A stretch of DNA of 64,000 nt from Elmis aenea (GCA_947652605.1 OX393581.1:47267924-47331923); one strand, 5' to 3'; shown: positions 52,350 to 64,000, counted from the stretch's first letter. Translations and numbers: made by a program. The notes: generated by a model not told the origin, from the sequence alone.

Positions 52350-53440
52350 ATAGTGCGATTATTGGTTGTCTTCGAACGTGTACGTCTTTCTTTTAAATGT
52401 AAAACCAATTTTTTTTAAGGAAGTTAGTGTTATACAGTTTTAAACTATGGATTGTTGCGAAGTAGGCACGTGAGAATATTTTTAAGGTATATTAATGAAA
52501 TTATAGTTATTTTCAATACTAAAGTTCCATTCCAAAAAAGTAGTTATTTTCGTAATTTTTGCCGATTTTTAAAGAAACCGAAGGTTATACTTCAGGGCGC
52601 GTCCCGATATTTTTTTTTACCTGAATATAAAAACGAAGGTTTTAAGTTTGGAAAAATAAAAAAAGTAGCCCCGGATTCGCCATGTTTTACTTGTATTAGG
52701 CCAGATAAATTCTTATAGTCATAAATGTAATTTGTTTTTTTGCTTTCAGCATCACGGAAAACAAAAAAAAAATAACTAAAATAAGAGTATTAAAAATAAG
52801 AATGCCACAAATATCAGCAAACAATTAAAGTTAGCCAAAATGTATCTATTAAGTAGTGCATGTTTTTCAGAAGAAGAGAAAAAACAAAGAATAAAACATA
52901 AATTTTCCTCTATAAAATCATAGATTAAACGTAGATGGTAGCAGCTCATAAAAAAGAAAATATCTTTATTAAAAAAAAACTCATTGAAGATATTTGAGGA
53001 GCCGGGTGAGCGCGTTACAACCTAAGGCAGAAAAGCTGCGTAGATTGAGACGAATTAATATTATGCTGCACAAAGCTTGGAATAGATGCATCAAAAATAC
53101 TAAAATAAATGAATAAATAGTTCACCAAAACGAACAAAAAAACATATCTGAAGGTATTTAAGATCTTATCAAAGCGATTTTTTTTACTTTGTTGTAGCTC
53201 ATATAGTTATGAAACTATTTAAAATTTAAAAAAAGCGACCTCCAGTTTTTGTAGAAATATTTTAGTAAGTTGAGAACATAGGTCAATTTTTAAAGTGGCA
53301 TCAGCTTTATTTCTAAATTCTGCACAAATTTGCTTAGTTAGAGGTTTCAGTTTATTTGATAATAAAGAAGTTACCGAAACATTCGGTTAAAAAAATTGCC
53401 CCCCTTTACAGTGTGGTCCATATAGAAGGGCCGCTATTGC
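52350..53440. other. AT-rich stretch with no recognised gene
   Basis: An 88-codon frame at 52452-52718 shows no family motif. The part near 53160-53260 weakly resembles the foldback element that follows. Confidence 0.4.
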
Positions 53441-53449
53441 GATCTCGTA

Positions 53450-54135
53450 AACGGTAAGAGCTACAAAAAAGTTTAAATTAGACAAATTGCTCCCCTTTCT
53501 GAAACCTATTCAGTGATGCTTTAATGTTTTAAAAAAGTTCCATGGCACGCTAGATAATAAACAATAATCAATATGGGCATTTTTTAAAATCATTTAAAAC
53601 TTGGTTATATTTGTTGGTACAAAAATATTTTTGGAAAAAAAGTTGTAGATTTTTTTACGAACTGTAAAATTAAAACATTCATTTGTTTTAATATTGTTTA
53701 AATTCTGAAATAAATTATCAACTTGCAATTTTTTAAATGGAAACCATAGTTATGGCCTCATGACAAAGCTTTTTTTACCTCCTGTCAATAATATAAGGTT
53801 TAATGTATTTATTTTGATATTTAGGCTCAAAACAAATAAAATTAATTTTAAAGTTCCTATGAGGCTAAAGAATGCCATGAATTTAAACAATATTGAAACA
53901 AATGAATGTCTTTATTTTACAAAGCGTAAAAAAATCTACAATTCTTTTTCCAAAAATATTTTTGTGCCATCAAGTATAACCGACTTATAAACGATTTAAA
54001 AAAGTGTCCATTTTACTTTTTGTTTATTTCTAGGGAACTTTTTAAAACATTGAAACACTGAATAGGTCTCAGAAATGGGAGCAATTTGTCTAATTTAAAC
54101 CTTTTTGTAGCTCTTACGATTATAAAATGTAAGCA
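53450..54135. mobile_element. Foldback element related to the right-edge repeat
   Basis: The left arm (AAGAGCTACAAAAAAGTTTA, AATTGCTCCCCTTTCTGA, TTTTTTTACGAACTGTAAAA) recurs inverted on the right (TTTTTGTAGCTCTTACG, GGGAGCAATTTGTCTAATTT, GCGTAAAAAAATCTAC). The arms run nearly to a centre at about 53800. A diverged relative spans the right end of the window from about 62765. Confidence 0.72.
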
Positions 54136-54414
54136 AATCGCTAAATAACATATATTATTATATTATTACCCTTACTAGAGTTTCTGTTTTTTTTTTTGTA
54201 ATGCAGTCTACCGAGCAATAATTTCGAGACTCAAGACTTTAATATTTCTTTTCTATACTCTTTAAATTTTTAAAATTAAGATTTTTCATTACTTATATTG
54301 AATTAAATAGACAATTTACGAAACCATGTAAAACTTTCTTGTAAATGTAATATCAAAAGTTCGTCCTTTTTTAAAAAAGAATATTGAAATTAAAGCAATG
54401 TGTCTAGGAAAAAC

Positions 54415-54500
54415 AAAAGTGCCGGGAATTCCCTGGATTTAAAAGCCCTGAGTTCCGGCAATAGAAAAATAAATGGTCTACCCAGAAACCCTAGTTGAAG
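54415..54500. repeat. Fragment of the CCCGGGAATTCCCGG family
   Basis: GTGCCGGGAATTCCCTGG, TTTAAAAGCC and the terminus CCCAGAAACCCTAG correspond to one end of the nested element at 24750-25585. Heavily shortened. Confidence 0.6.
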
Positions 54501-55344
54501 GCTCTTGGCAGCCATTTATTTATACACCGTTAGACATCTTGGTTTTTACGCGTTACATTAATTCAAATTATTCGTCTGACTGATCGAGCTTGTGTTATAA
54601 TAAAGTCAAACAACCCGTTCGCTTAGGCGAGGATTTAATCCTGTCGAAAAATAAACGAAGTCTGGTGATGCGTGCCGAATTTTCCAGTCGAAATCCCACA
54701 TACTTTGTACACATAGTTTGAGTTTTATATTCATTAACGATTTTGTCATTATGTATTAAAATTGGCGTGCGTTATTATGCTGCTACATTTCATTTCGTTT
54801 ATTACAGAGCCCGTTTTTTTTTTTTTTAAGTTAAGCATAATATGCTGTAACGTAGATAAGGCTAAAGTTAACCAATTTTGAACTTGATTATAAAAAAATT
54901 GCTTTGTATCGGTGCATTATGGATGCGCATCCTTGCTTTTATTATAGTATTCAAAATTATCAATATTGCAACTCATTCGCTTTGTGTTTTGCTTTATAAA
55001 AACGATACACATGTATACAGAAAAACTTTTCTGCATGGGGATCTCGCTTATTATAAGAGATACAGGTTTGTTTAAATGAATTATTTCCAAGTGTGAGAGG
55101 AGCAACAATAAATTTTTAAAAGTACAAAATTCTTCCTATTTCAGATGTTATAGCGAAAAAATATGAAAATGGTTAATTTCTTTTTTCTCTCATAACTTTT
55201 TTGTTTTATTCATGAAATCAATTTTATTTGTACTTTTTAATGGAGAATGTAACTGTTTTTTTAAGTTTTTATCACATACCATTTTTGAGATATTACCCCT
55301 AACTTCATTTTTTCTTATGAGCCGTAAAGCGGGCTATGGAATAG

Positions 55345-55720
55345 GTAATAGTATATTGTACAACTAGTGCTGAAAGTTGAATATTTCACACGAGTATGAC
55401 AGTTGAGCCACGAGCCGTCAGGCGAGTGGCTCAGTCATACAAGTGTGAAATATTTAATTCAGCACGTGTTGTACACTATGCTTTTCCGACGACCACAGAC
55501 AAAATCATTAATTTGACAATTGTGTAGATATTGTGAGGTTAGATTTTCTTCACGTTAACTTGACAGCGCGTTTAGCGTGTGTAATGTAGCGGAAATCGTC
55601 ACTTTACACACGCAAAGTGCACTTTGCACACAATTTCCGGTGTCATGCGCAATTTGTCATTTTCAGTAGTAGTAAGTCGTGCGAAATGACTCGCTTTACA
55701 TAGTGGTCGTCGGAAAATGT
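55345..55720. repeat. Insert in left foldback arm: two adjacent palindromes
   Basis: The first palindrome (55350-55482) pairs GAATATTTCACACGAGTATG with CATACAAGTGTGAAATATTT around GAGCCACGAG/GAGTGGCTC. The second is bounded by TTTTCCGACGACCAC (about 55483) and GTGGTCGTCGGAAAA (about 55705). The corresponding place in the right arm lacks this sequence. Confidence 0.7.
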
Positions 55721-56577
55721 GTTTTTTCCACTCTTTTTAATGAGATATTACTTGCTGTACCTGTTTTTATAAATAAGTCACAAAATCAAGAAAAATCGTA
55801 TTTTACCCATCACTTATAAAGCTATCTATAAAAATAACAACAAAGAACAATTAATTAAATGTCAAATGACAGTATCAATTAATTGTCTGCGGTTTTATTT
55901 ATTAAAATTTATAGTATTGTTGTGTAATTCGATAGTCTTTGAAGTAGTTGTTATGATTATTAATTGAAAATAAATGTAAAAGAATATGGTCTCTTCGAGA
56001 ACCCAACCAAAAATCTAAAACAAATCAATGAAGAATTAAAATGATCTGTTTTAAACAGTTTCTAAGACAACTATTGTAGCATCTCAACCTGTCAAAAATT
56101 TCATTAGTTGCAAATGTGCCCATAATTATATGATAACAAATTTGTTACAAAGACTATCGAATTACACAACAATACTATAAAATTCTAATAAATAATACCG
56201 CAGACAAATGGTAATTAGTTTTTTTTTTATAGCTAGCTTTAGAAGTGCTTGGTAAAATATGATTTTTCTTGATTTGTCACTTATTTATAAAAATAGGCAC
56301 AGCAAGTAATATCTTATTAAAAACAAAAAAAGATCATATTTAACAATTCCATCGCCAACTTTGCGGCCCATAAGAAAAAATGAAGTCAGGGGTAATATCT
56401 CAAAAATGCTAAATGATAAAAAAATCTAAAATAAGAGTTACATTCTCCATTAGAAAACACCTCGATAAAGAACTAATAAAATTGATCTTATGAATAAAAC
56501 AAAAAGTTATGAAAGAAAAAGGAGTTCAACAGTTTCATATTTTTTGCTATAACTTTTGGAGTACAAAGATTTTTGTA

Positions 56578-56895
56578 CTGGGCTGCGGAGTCGGTAAAAA
56601 AAAAGTCGACTCTGACTCCGACTCCGACTCCGACTCCGACTCCTGATAATTATAGTAGTTCGACTCCGACTCCGACAAAATTAAATACTAAGACATTTTA
56701 TGGTGTTGGTAACATAAAAAAAAAGTAAATATAAGAAATTATTTAAAATTTGAGTTTAAATTTTGCGGCAAAAATCATCTCGCAATTTTTTGTTGTACTC
56801 GGAGTCGGTACATTTTTTCCGACTCCGACTCCGACTCCACTGAGCAGAAATTCCTCCTAAACTCCGACTTCGACTCCGACTCCACAGTCCTGCTT
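56578..56895. mobile_element. (GGAGTC)n-rich insert in right foldback arm
   Basis: It opens GGGCTGCGGAGTCGG and closes CCGACTCCACAGTCCTG, with several runs of GACTCC hexamers inside. I recall similar CAGGGCTGYGGAGTCGG-ended hAT-type MITEs in arthropods. The left arm of the foldback lacks it, reading TTTTTAAAAGTACAAAATTC. No clear target duplication. Confidence 0.68.
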
Positions 56896-56999
56896 TTAAA
56901 AATATATTTAAGCTCCTATGAAACTAAGGAATAATTCATTTAATTTAATTTAAGCAAACCTGTATCTCTTATAATAAGCGAGATTACCATGTTGGAAAT

Positions 57000-58370
57000 G
57001 TTATCCGGGACACCCTGTATAAGCAATATGCTTGTATATAAACAAAATAGTACATCTGCCATTTATATTTAAACTTCCTTCTACAATTTTTTTAAAACCA
57101 GGTTAAAAAAAGTGATTTCATTTAACAATATATTGTTTTAAATCCTACATATAAGGGTTTATTGATTTATCCAAATTAAAACTTAGATATATTCCCTCCG
57201 TGCAGACTTTGGGTACACGTAGATAAAAGTTGTTACATAACTATTATCAATTACAATGGTGTTTATTTTTTTGAAGCTTCTTTAGCACTTATTTTGCCTT
57301 GTATAACTTCTGTTGAATATTTTTTTAAAAGTTTTCTTTATGTCTTCTCTATGTTTAAATACTGTTGGCATATTCTTTTATTTTATAAGTAATGGCTACT
57401 ATCGTACAGAAAATTGAAATACATATAAATAAATCACTAATAGTCGTTTGGCTACGAAGCGACGTCATATGATGTACGTAAATGACATACCTTTGTATGC
57501 ATATCATGATAACGATTTTTAACTAATGACTTTCGTTTCGTTAATTATAACAGGCAACGCGTTACTCTTAAAATAATTGATTTGGCAACAACATGGCATG
57601 TCTTCGTTCGATGTGTCATGACAGAAATTTGATAACGATGTCAGTTATTGGTGTTTAATCATTACAAAGTAATTCATATGTGGTCTCATAACAGGCGTGT
57701 CTGAACTAAAGGCCACGTGTATTCGATTATACCATGGATGTCGACTGCAAAGTTTCCCTGATAATGTTATGGCAACAGGTAGCTATGAAAGGGAGCGAGT
57801 GGAAATTTATTTCACTGTACACACCATTCTCCTGAGATGCATTCGTGTTGTTAATTTACTAAAGTAGCAGCGAGTACTTCGTTTAACTCTGAACATGCTC
57901 CATTACGGCACTTGACTTTTAAAACGGTGAAAGTCTGTTTGTGGAGCGTTTGTATGTAATTCTTTACAATAGCCGGAATGAAATGCAAATTGGCAGCTAG
58001 ATCTCGCTTATTATAAAATATCAGAGATAGAAAAAAACTAAGTACGTAGTCTCGATTTCTTTTTTCGAGAGGAATTTATTGTCGTAAACAGATTTTTGAT
58101 CTTTTTTAATTTTCGAAATATAGTTTTTTTTTTAATCTCTGATAATTACCGAAATACCCCCCCTGTATGGGCATCGAAAGTACGCCACCCTGAACATAGA
58201 CCGTATCAATGAATTCTTTTTTAGAAAATTCATATTGCATATGTTATACTCATTTATTTATGTTTTAACAATTGACAGCAATTAACTCTGACATTTGTTA
58301 CTACAGAAATTATTGTTTCTATTGTCAAAGTCGGGGCCTACTCCGAGAAAACTAGGAAATTCCTACACAA
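57000..58370. other. Mostly unique sequence, no recognised gene
   Basis: CACCCTGTATAAG at about 57011 and CCCCCCTGTATGGG near 58158 are lone MITE-type termini. 57690-57930 is less AT-rich and unique in the window. A promoter or first exon of the synaptotagmin gene could sit here, but I see no supporting splice-compatible coding exon. Confidence 0.4.
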
Positions 58371-58990
58371 CGCTTATAAGAATAAGTAAAATGTAAATAT
58401 CACAGAAAATATTCATTTTAGGTATAGGTAAGTATTAAGAAAAGTTGAAGAAAAACAAAAATGCAACAAAATGACGTAATAATATACAGGGTGTTCCATT
58501 TGAAAAAATAAAGTTATTGATGTTTGAAAACTGGGAAGTTGGCACATCTATAAGAAACACCCTGTATAATATAAATTAATTTTGATGTATTTAGACTGTG
58601 ACTACACCTTTTGACTTTGTATGTACAAAATATCGTATGCCAATTATTATTCATAACGTTGTGCTCTTGACAAGTATTGTACCCTGTTTTTCTGGAAATT
58701 CAAAGATTTTTTAAGATAAATTGGCAACGTCGCAAAAAAATGAAAAAAACAAAATACTGTCATATGGAGATTTTCTTGCTGAATTCGATTATGCAAAAAT
58801 ATACCGGGTGTTCAATTTAAAAAAAATACCTTTAGTGACGCCCCACTTTTATGAAACCCCCTGTATACTTGAAACTAATTTTAAAACATGCACGTGTAGA
58901 AATACTATAAGTTTCATTGAAAACTTTTTTTTATTAAGTTGACATTAAGGGCAATAATGGACTTTATCGCACTAATGGCGCACCCTGTAT
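58370..58990. mobile_element. MITE related to families B and D
   Basis: TTTTAGGTATAGGTAAGTAT resembles the TATAGGACAT block of B and D. It is followed by a unit from ACAGGGTGTTCCATTTG (58485) to ACACCCTGTATA (58557). A second, more decayed unit runs from CCGGGTGTTCAATTT (58803) to CCCCCTGTATA (58857), and CACCCTGTATAT closes near 58983. Non-coding. Confidence 0.65.
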
Positions 58991-59427
58991 ATAAAATATT
59001 AGTGTGACCATATTTTAGGTACTAATGAAGTTTGTTTTTAATTCAATTTATAAATTTCGTTGCTTGAACGATGTTACTTTGAACTGTATCTTATGATTGA
59101 AGCGCATTTGAGGAACTTATTACGAACGCGATTCTCTTAATAGGGTTTTCGTGTTGCATTGATCATAAACTTCCAAATAAACGTACAGCAAAGGCCGTGA
59201 CCTGTCTGTTCGCTGGAGAATTTGTTAAACAGGACGTGTCCGTGTCATTCCCAAAACGTACCGTGAACAGAAATATCAAAATTTAATTTCCAACGCATCG
59301 AAGGTTTTTTTTTTGAAAGTTTAATTAAACCGCGGGAGTCGCTAAATATCGTTTTAGCACACATATCGATAAACGTAATACAAATTCTTTCTCCTTTTAA
59401 AATGGATTAAATTTTTTTATTCTTTAG

Positions 59428-62400
59428 CAGAGCTGGGCAATGCTTGAATGCTTACTACTTGCAATAATTTTTTAAGCACTTTTATTGCTTCGAGCACAAT
59501 GCTTGGAGCACGTTCTAAAACAGATGCTCGATGCTTAGAGCACCAAGCACTGTCATGAACACTTGCTACTTATTAAGCACTTTAAAGTGCTTAATAAGCA
59601 TTTTTATTTTAACCGCGCTCACTCACTCGGAGTTGAGCAGTTGACAGGTTAAAACTTGCAGATGCAGATATTAGTTTGTTCGTGTGTCTATTATTAACCG
59701 CATCTGTGTCCATTTCGTTTGTGTTTTGTGCGACGACTTAATTAAACAAACTGGAATACGAACGTCAGTAAGAACTAAGGTATGCAGTATGCACATATTT
59801 GTTGTTTAACGTTTATCTATTACCTTTCTAGTATAATTTACATTCTAGGATTCTAGTATAATGGAAGGATCTAAAGATACAATTGATGACGTGGGCGACA
59901 TATTCTTAACACCACCGGACCTAGAAAATTTTGATGATTCCTCAGAAGATCCTAATTACAATCCTGTCACAAAAGAAACACAACCAAGAAGAAGAAAAAT
60001 ATCAGACTACCTTCAAAGATTCAGTACGGCAACACTGCAACAGCATCTTCCGATATACAATCTGTTTCCGTCCATGTGAGTAGTGATAGTGATAACTTAA
60101 ACGATTTATCCAAAAGATATGCCTATTTAGATGGAACTTACTTTAAAGTCACTGAAATTAAAAACAAACACATTAAAACACAATGTAAATTGTGTTTACC
60201 AAAAACAAAGTATATACAAGGGATTGTTGGGGTATCAACAAATTTCCATTCGCATATTAGAAAAGTACACCAAAAACAGAATTGTGAATATCAGGACCAT
60301 CTGAAACAGAAAAAACGTACCCGTTTAAATAAAACATGTACTGCTACAGATACAGAAACAGAACTGGAGGATATTTTTTCACAATCTTTCACAACAACGG
60401 ATATTTGGTCAGGGAAAAAGCGAAGTTTCTTAGGAGTAACGATTCACTGGCTCGATGATAATTTATTTCGGCATTCAGCAGCTTTAGCTTGTAAGCGATT
60501 TACCGGAACACACTCGTATGATAGAATTGCTGAATTATTAGATGACATTCATACAAAATTTAACTTGGATCTAGTGAAGACAGTTGCTACTGTAACCGAC
60601 AATGGTTCTAATTTTGTAAAAGCTTTCCAAGAATTTGGGCTAGCAATAACTGCACCAATATTGGGCACCAGTGACTGCGAGAACCAGGAAGAACGTTGTG
60701 TTTCGGAGGGATATGAATCGAGGGAATATGAAAGTAAAGGTGACGAAGAGGACGAAAATGATGATATTGAAGACCTTATTGAGGAATCTGAAGATCTTAT
60801 ACCACAGTTTCTCCCAGTATTATGTGCGGATAACGAAGACAAAAAAAATTCGCGTGAAAGTATTCACATTAACTTGCCTAAACTCCATCGGTGTGCAAGT
60901 CATACAATAAATTTACTTGTTACAACAGATTTGAAAAAGGCTAATAATAACAATCCAGCAATAAGGAAGAGACATACCACTGCTATAAATAAATGTAATA
61001 TCCTTTGGAAGAAGTCCTCATATCCCAAGTCCGCAGAAATAATAAAAAATGTCTTAGGGCATTATCTGAGTTATCCGGGCATAACAAGATGGAATTCCCA
61101 TTTTGATGCTATCATACAAATCCTAAATGACCGTCAAAAATTAGATGATTTGTTCCTACTACTTAACATTAACAATAAATTTAAAGAAAACGATATCCTT
61201 TACTTGACCGAGTATTGCAAATTGCTCAGTCCACTAGCATTATCTTTGGACATATTACAAGGAGAACAGAACACTTATTACGGTTATTTATTACCTAGTC
61301 TCTGTTCCTTAAAGAATAAACTTAACAAGTTGAAGACTGAACACTTAAAATATACACTACCCCTTTTGAATGAAATTAAAAGCAGCCTTTTAACAAGATT
61401 TGCAAAATATTTTGCTTTAGATGATGAGGAAGCTATAATCGCAGCTTTTAGCATACCAAAATTTAAGCTGAGATGGTTACAATCTTTACTAGCAGTAACA
61501 GATACAGATTCAAGTTCTAATTTTACCTCTAAAAACAATGTAAATGAAGTTTACGAAATTATAATCAAAGCTGCTCAACAATTGCCGAGAGATGAAGACA
61601 CCATGATTAATGTACAAGAAACAACACAATCATCTGAAGAAATTTTTGATTTTAATGAAACAGATTTTATGAATTCAACCCGTGAACGTGAGGACAATCT
61701 ATTTGCCACTTCTACTTCTATCCATGAAGAAAAAACAACGATAGAGTTAGAATTATTTCAGGATACCAAAGATCCTAGAACCTAGAACGGACTTCGATAG
61801 TTTACATAACTTCCCTACAGTGAAGAAATTACTTTTGAGGTACAATACTCCTCTGCCGTCAAGTGCTTCTGTTGAGCGATTATTTTTTTTCGCAAGTATA
61901 ATAAATGCACCTAGGAGGCATGCATTTTCAGATGATAATTTTGAAAATCTGGTACTTTTAAAAGCAAATTCGGAAATTTAGACCTTCGTCAATGTTGACA
62001 TTAGTATCTAGCAAGCATTATATTTTTCTCAAATAATAAATAAGACACACCATCGATGTTTATGAATTTTTAATCTTACATGCTTCCATCCAAAATTAGA
62101 TAATATAATGTTTAATATAATGGGAGTAGGTACTAACTGATTACATAATCTAATACAATAGCCTATATTATTTATTCTCTATATATTATAGGTATAAATA
62201 TTATATAGGGAGGGTATAAATAAAAGTTTTAATTTATAGGAGTATATGCTTACTGCATAGTATTTAATCCTTAACATGTATGCTACCATGGAAAACTGTT
62301 TAAATTTTAAATTTCTCTTAAGCATTTCCAAAATGCTCAATGCTTGGTGCTTAATTTTTTTAAGCACTTTGGTCAGTGCTTGATGCTTTTAAGCATTTTT

Positions 62401-62501
62401 AAAATCCAAAGTACTTACTGCTTAATTAGATCAAGCACTTACACAAGTGCTTGAATGCTCGTTGCTTCAAGCACTTAGGGTCGGTGCTTTGCCCAGCTCT
62501 G
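59428..62501 (+). mobile_element. Full-length hAT transposon (3074 bp)
   Basis: The termini CAGAGCTGGGCAATGC and GCCCAGCTCTG are flanked by exact ttctttag (59420-59427 and 62502-62509). Both subterminal regions hold many AAGTGCTT/AAGCACTT repeats. It contains a transposase gene broken by only two visible frame changes. The shorter sister element is at 24381-26480. Confidence 0.96.
59861..61980 (+). pseudogene. hAT transposase with BED finger, two frame breaks
   Basis: Translation from ATG 59861 gives an acidic N-terminus (LTPPDLENFDDSSEDPNYNP). It shifts frame near 60060 and continues to 61785. Domains: a BED zinc finger near 60180-60270 (CKLC...HSHIRKVH), then the RNase H-like catalytic region with SFTTTDIWSGKKRSFLGVTI (position of the first catalytic Asp), TVTDNGSNFVKAF (second), the CASH motif and the TRWNSHF motif. 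An acidic insertion (EGYESREYESKGDEEDENDD) precedes CASH. A 7-bp tandem duplication of CTAGAAC at about 61777-61790 creates a premature TAG. The dimerisation domain ([20 protein letters not shown], then [12 protein letters not shown]) follows in another frame to 61980. About 700 residues if whole. Inactive as it stands, but recently so. Confidence 0.92.
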
Positions 62502-62817
62502 TTCTTTAGTAGGTACTTAGATGTTCAGTTGTAATGCGCGTTTCGCAGAAGTTGCATTTCAATAACTGTTACATTTGTAAAGCACATATTTGGCTTTCTT
62601 TCGTGCTCTTTGTTCAAAATTTCAAGAATTGATAGTAAAGTAGTCTAGGTAACGGAATTTCAATACAGAAATTTTATTGCGAACTTTCTGAAGCGTAATA
62701 TTATTTAAAATTATATATGAAACTCTGAATTACTTCACTAGAAAATAAAATATTATGTTTTAAGGTATATATTGAAAGTTGACTACATAGAAGGACTATT
62801 ATTGGGATCTCGTAGGA

Positions 62818-63530
62818 CAGGGGTGGCGAATCTTTTTATGCTCTCGTGCCAGTTTTTTAAAATTTTTACATTTTGAAATGCCAGGTAACTTTTGCAATGA
62901 ATGAAAAAATAAACCTTATTGAGTGTCAGGAGATAAAGAGTAAACATTACAATATTTGCATCAAATGTATATTTTTTATTGACTACTAATAGAAGTTTGT
63001 AATTAAACAAGAACTTAAAATACATAACTAAATTTTAAAAGGAATATTAAATATTTTACCAATAGACAAAAATAATAATTGCACATTATGTGTTTACTTT
63101 TCAAACAACAATAATTAAGTAGTTACCTGCAATAAGAATTAAATTATGAGTTTTTAATGCGATTTTTGTTTTTGAATTTTTTTTTGTGAAGTTTTTTTAT
63201 ATCAGGTTGGTATTTCATTACTTTTAATAAAATGCTTGCTGAACTAGATTCATCCGTTAATGTATTCTGGATTTATTTTTTATTCAATTCATTTGTGAAA
63301 ACAGTGACTCACATGCATATGTGGAAGAAAATGTAGTTAAAATAGCCGACGCTAATTTCTTTAAAGATTTGAACTCGTCTGGAATCGTTTGCCAGGCATT
63401 AATAATTTTGCCTTTAGCATTATTATTTATTTTTTCCTCCAAACGTTCACTTTCAATCATCTCTAAATTTTCCCTTAAGGCAATAAACTTTTGCCTTTAA
63501 ATTGCACTTGAAAAATGTCCAAATCAACCA
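62818..63530 (-). mobile_element. hAT element end (CAGGGGTGGCGAA terminus)
   Basis: CAGGGGTGGCGAATC at 62818 is a hAT-type terminus, preceded by tcgtagga. The element extends right for at least 0.7 kb. The opposite terminus was not recognised in the window. It contains the C-terminal coding end on the minus strand. Confidence 0.65.
63170..63495 (-). pseudogene. hAT transposase C-terminal domain (GTF2IRD2/ZBED5-like)
   Basis: Minus-strand reading gives KFIALRENLEMIESERLEEK, then NAWQTIPDEFKSLKKLASAI and STYACESLFSQMN. The last block corresponds to the CExxFSxMN motif of the dimerisation domain in this hAT group. A TGA and a one-base shift follow, after which NTLTDESSSASILLKVMKYQ and PDIKKLHKK continue the domain. 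The rest of the transposase is absent. The remnant at 1890-2516 carries the N-terminal half of a similar protein, from a different insertion. Confidence 0.75.
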
Positions 63531-64000
63531 TCAACTTTGATTATGTCTGGGTAAATTATGAATTTTAAAATTAACCACCCACTTCTAAAATTCGAGATAT
63601 TTGCCAGTTTAATTTTTTCTTACCTTGAATATTAATTATGGTTAATTAAAAACACAAAGGAATTACAAAAAGGTATTTAGCATTGGAGGAGGGAGTTTTT
63701 TTACGCACTGCAAAATGAAAACATTCATTTGTTTCCATATTGTTTTATTTCATGCTAATCTGTAGCTTCATAGGGACTTTTGATAAATTTTATTTGTTTT
63801 TAGCCTAAATATCCAAATAAATATATTAAACCTATATTGTTAAAAACAGGAAAAAAATGCTTTTTGATGAGGTCATAGCCAACTGTGATTTCCATTATAA
63901 AAAAATGCTAGTTTGTAATTTATCTAAAAATTTAAAGAAATTGAAACAAGCGTCTTAAAGTGCGTAATAAAATGCACAGCTTTTCCCCCAAAAATTTTTT

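Larger units (their letters stand above)
55034..56990. mobile_element. Very large foldback (about 2 kb), each arm carrying its own insertion
   Basis: Left GATCTCGCTTATTATAAGAG pairs with right CTCTTATAATAAGCGAGAT. The arms match through ATAACTTTTTTGTTTTATTC, AATGGAGAATGTAAC, TTACTTGCTGT and GTGTAATTCGATAGTCTTTG to a centre near 56040. Insertions break the symmetry: 55345-55720 in the left arm and 56578-56895 in the right arm. Non-coding. Confidence 0.8.
62765..64000. repeat. Diverged copy of the 53450 foldback family, interrupted by hAT DNA
   Basis: CATAGAAGGACTATTATTGG and GATCTCGTA match 53418-53450. After the hAT insert, TTTTTTACGCACTGCAAAAT and AAAACATTCATTTGTTTCCA match 53651-53700. It runs off the window. 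Confidence 0.6.

Noticed and set aside
57481..57540. ATG...AAAG|GTATGT on the minus strand as synaptotagmin exon 1
   Set aside because: The leftover bases do not give the one-base phase needed to join exon 2, and the encoded peptide would be only a few residues.

Overview
The window looks like insect nuclear DNA, possibly from a beetle or another insect with a large, repeat-rich genome. It is AT-rich, with kilobase-scale introns and many hAT, Tc1/mariner-like and RTE-like elements. The species cannot be fixed from sequence alone. The only host gene I can support is a synaptotagmin of the vertebrate SYT3/6/9/10 type (insect Sytalpha/Sytbeta group). It lies on the minus strand, with eight exons between 40060 and 2947. 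They encode a transmembrane segment, a linker, C2A, C2B and a C-terminal tail, about 458 residues. All internal junctions have AG/GT splice sites and matching phases. The start codon and promoter are not visible; the first coding exon must lie to the right of 40060, inside or outside the window.

Layout, left to right. 1-5000: C2B exons 7-9, hAT remnants, a foldback element and small MITEs. 5000-9700 (intron 6): a diverged repeat interrupted by a LINE fragment. 9676-9844: exon 6 (C2A). 10-14.7 kb (intron 5): a decayed RTE-like LINE and an orphan LINE ORF1. 14733-14887: exon 5. 15-17.5 kb (intron 4): a CACCCTG-ended element and a ~170-bp tandem array. 17532-17660: exon 4. 17.8-39.0 kb (intron 3, 21.4 kb): a young RTE-like insertion with an uninterrupted RT frame, palindromic TA-flanked MITEs, three sets of nested hAT elements with exact 8-bp target duplications, a further decayed LINE, and a GC/CpG-richer island at 22.8-23.4 kb that might be a promoter or first exon. 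39.0-40.1 kb: exons 3 and 2, with a direct-repeat pair bracketing exon 3. 40-64 kb: no recognised host exon. It holds a second copy of the intron 6 repeat, long foldback elements, a pogo-like element with a PHD-finger remnant, a CACTA/EnSpm-like element with a broken zinc-finger gene, a 3.07-kb hAT element with a nearly complete transposase, and another hAT remnant at the right edge.

The host protein is expected to be a vesicle or plasma-membrane calcium sensor in exocytosis. The other coding sequences belong to transposons and nearly all are broken. The most informative structure is transposon archaeology: several insertions can be read against an empty site elsewhere in the window. A recurring modular design of CAGGGTG/CACCCTG hairpin units appears in several MITE families. 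I found no tRNA, rRNA, CRISPR array or operon-like structure.
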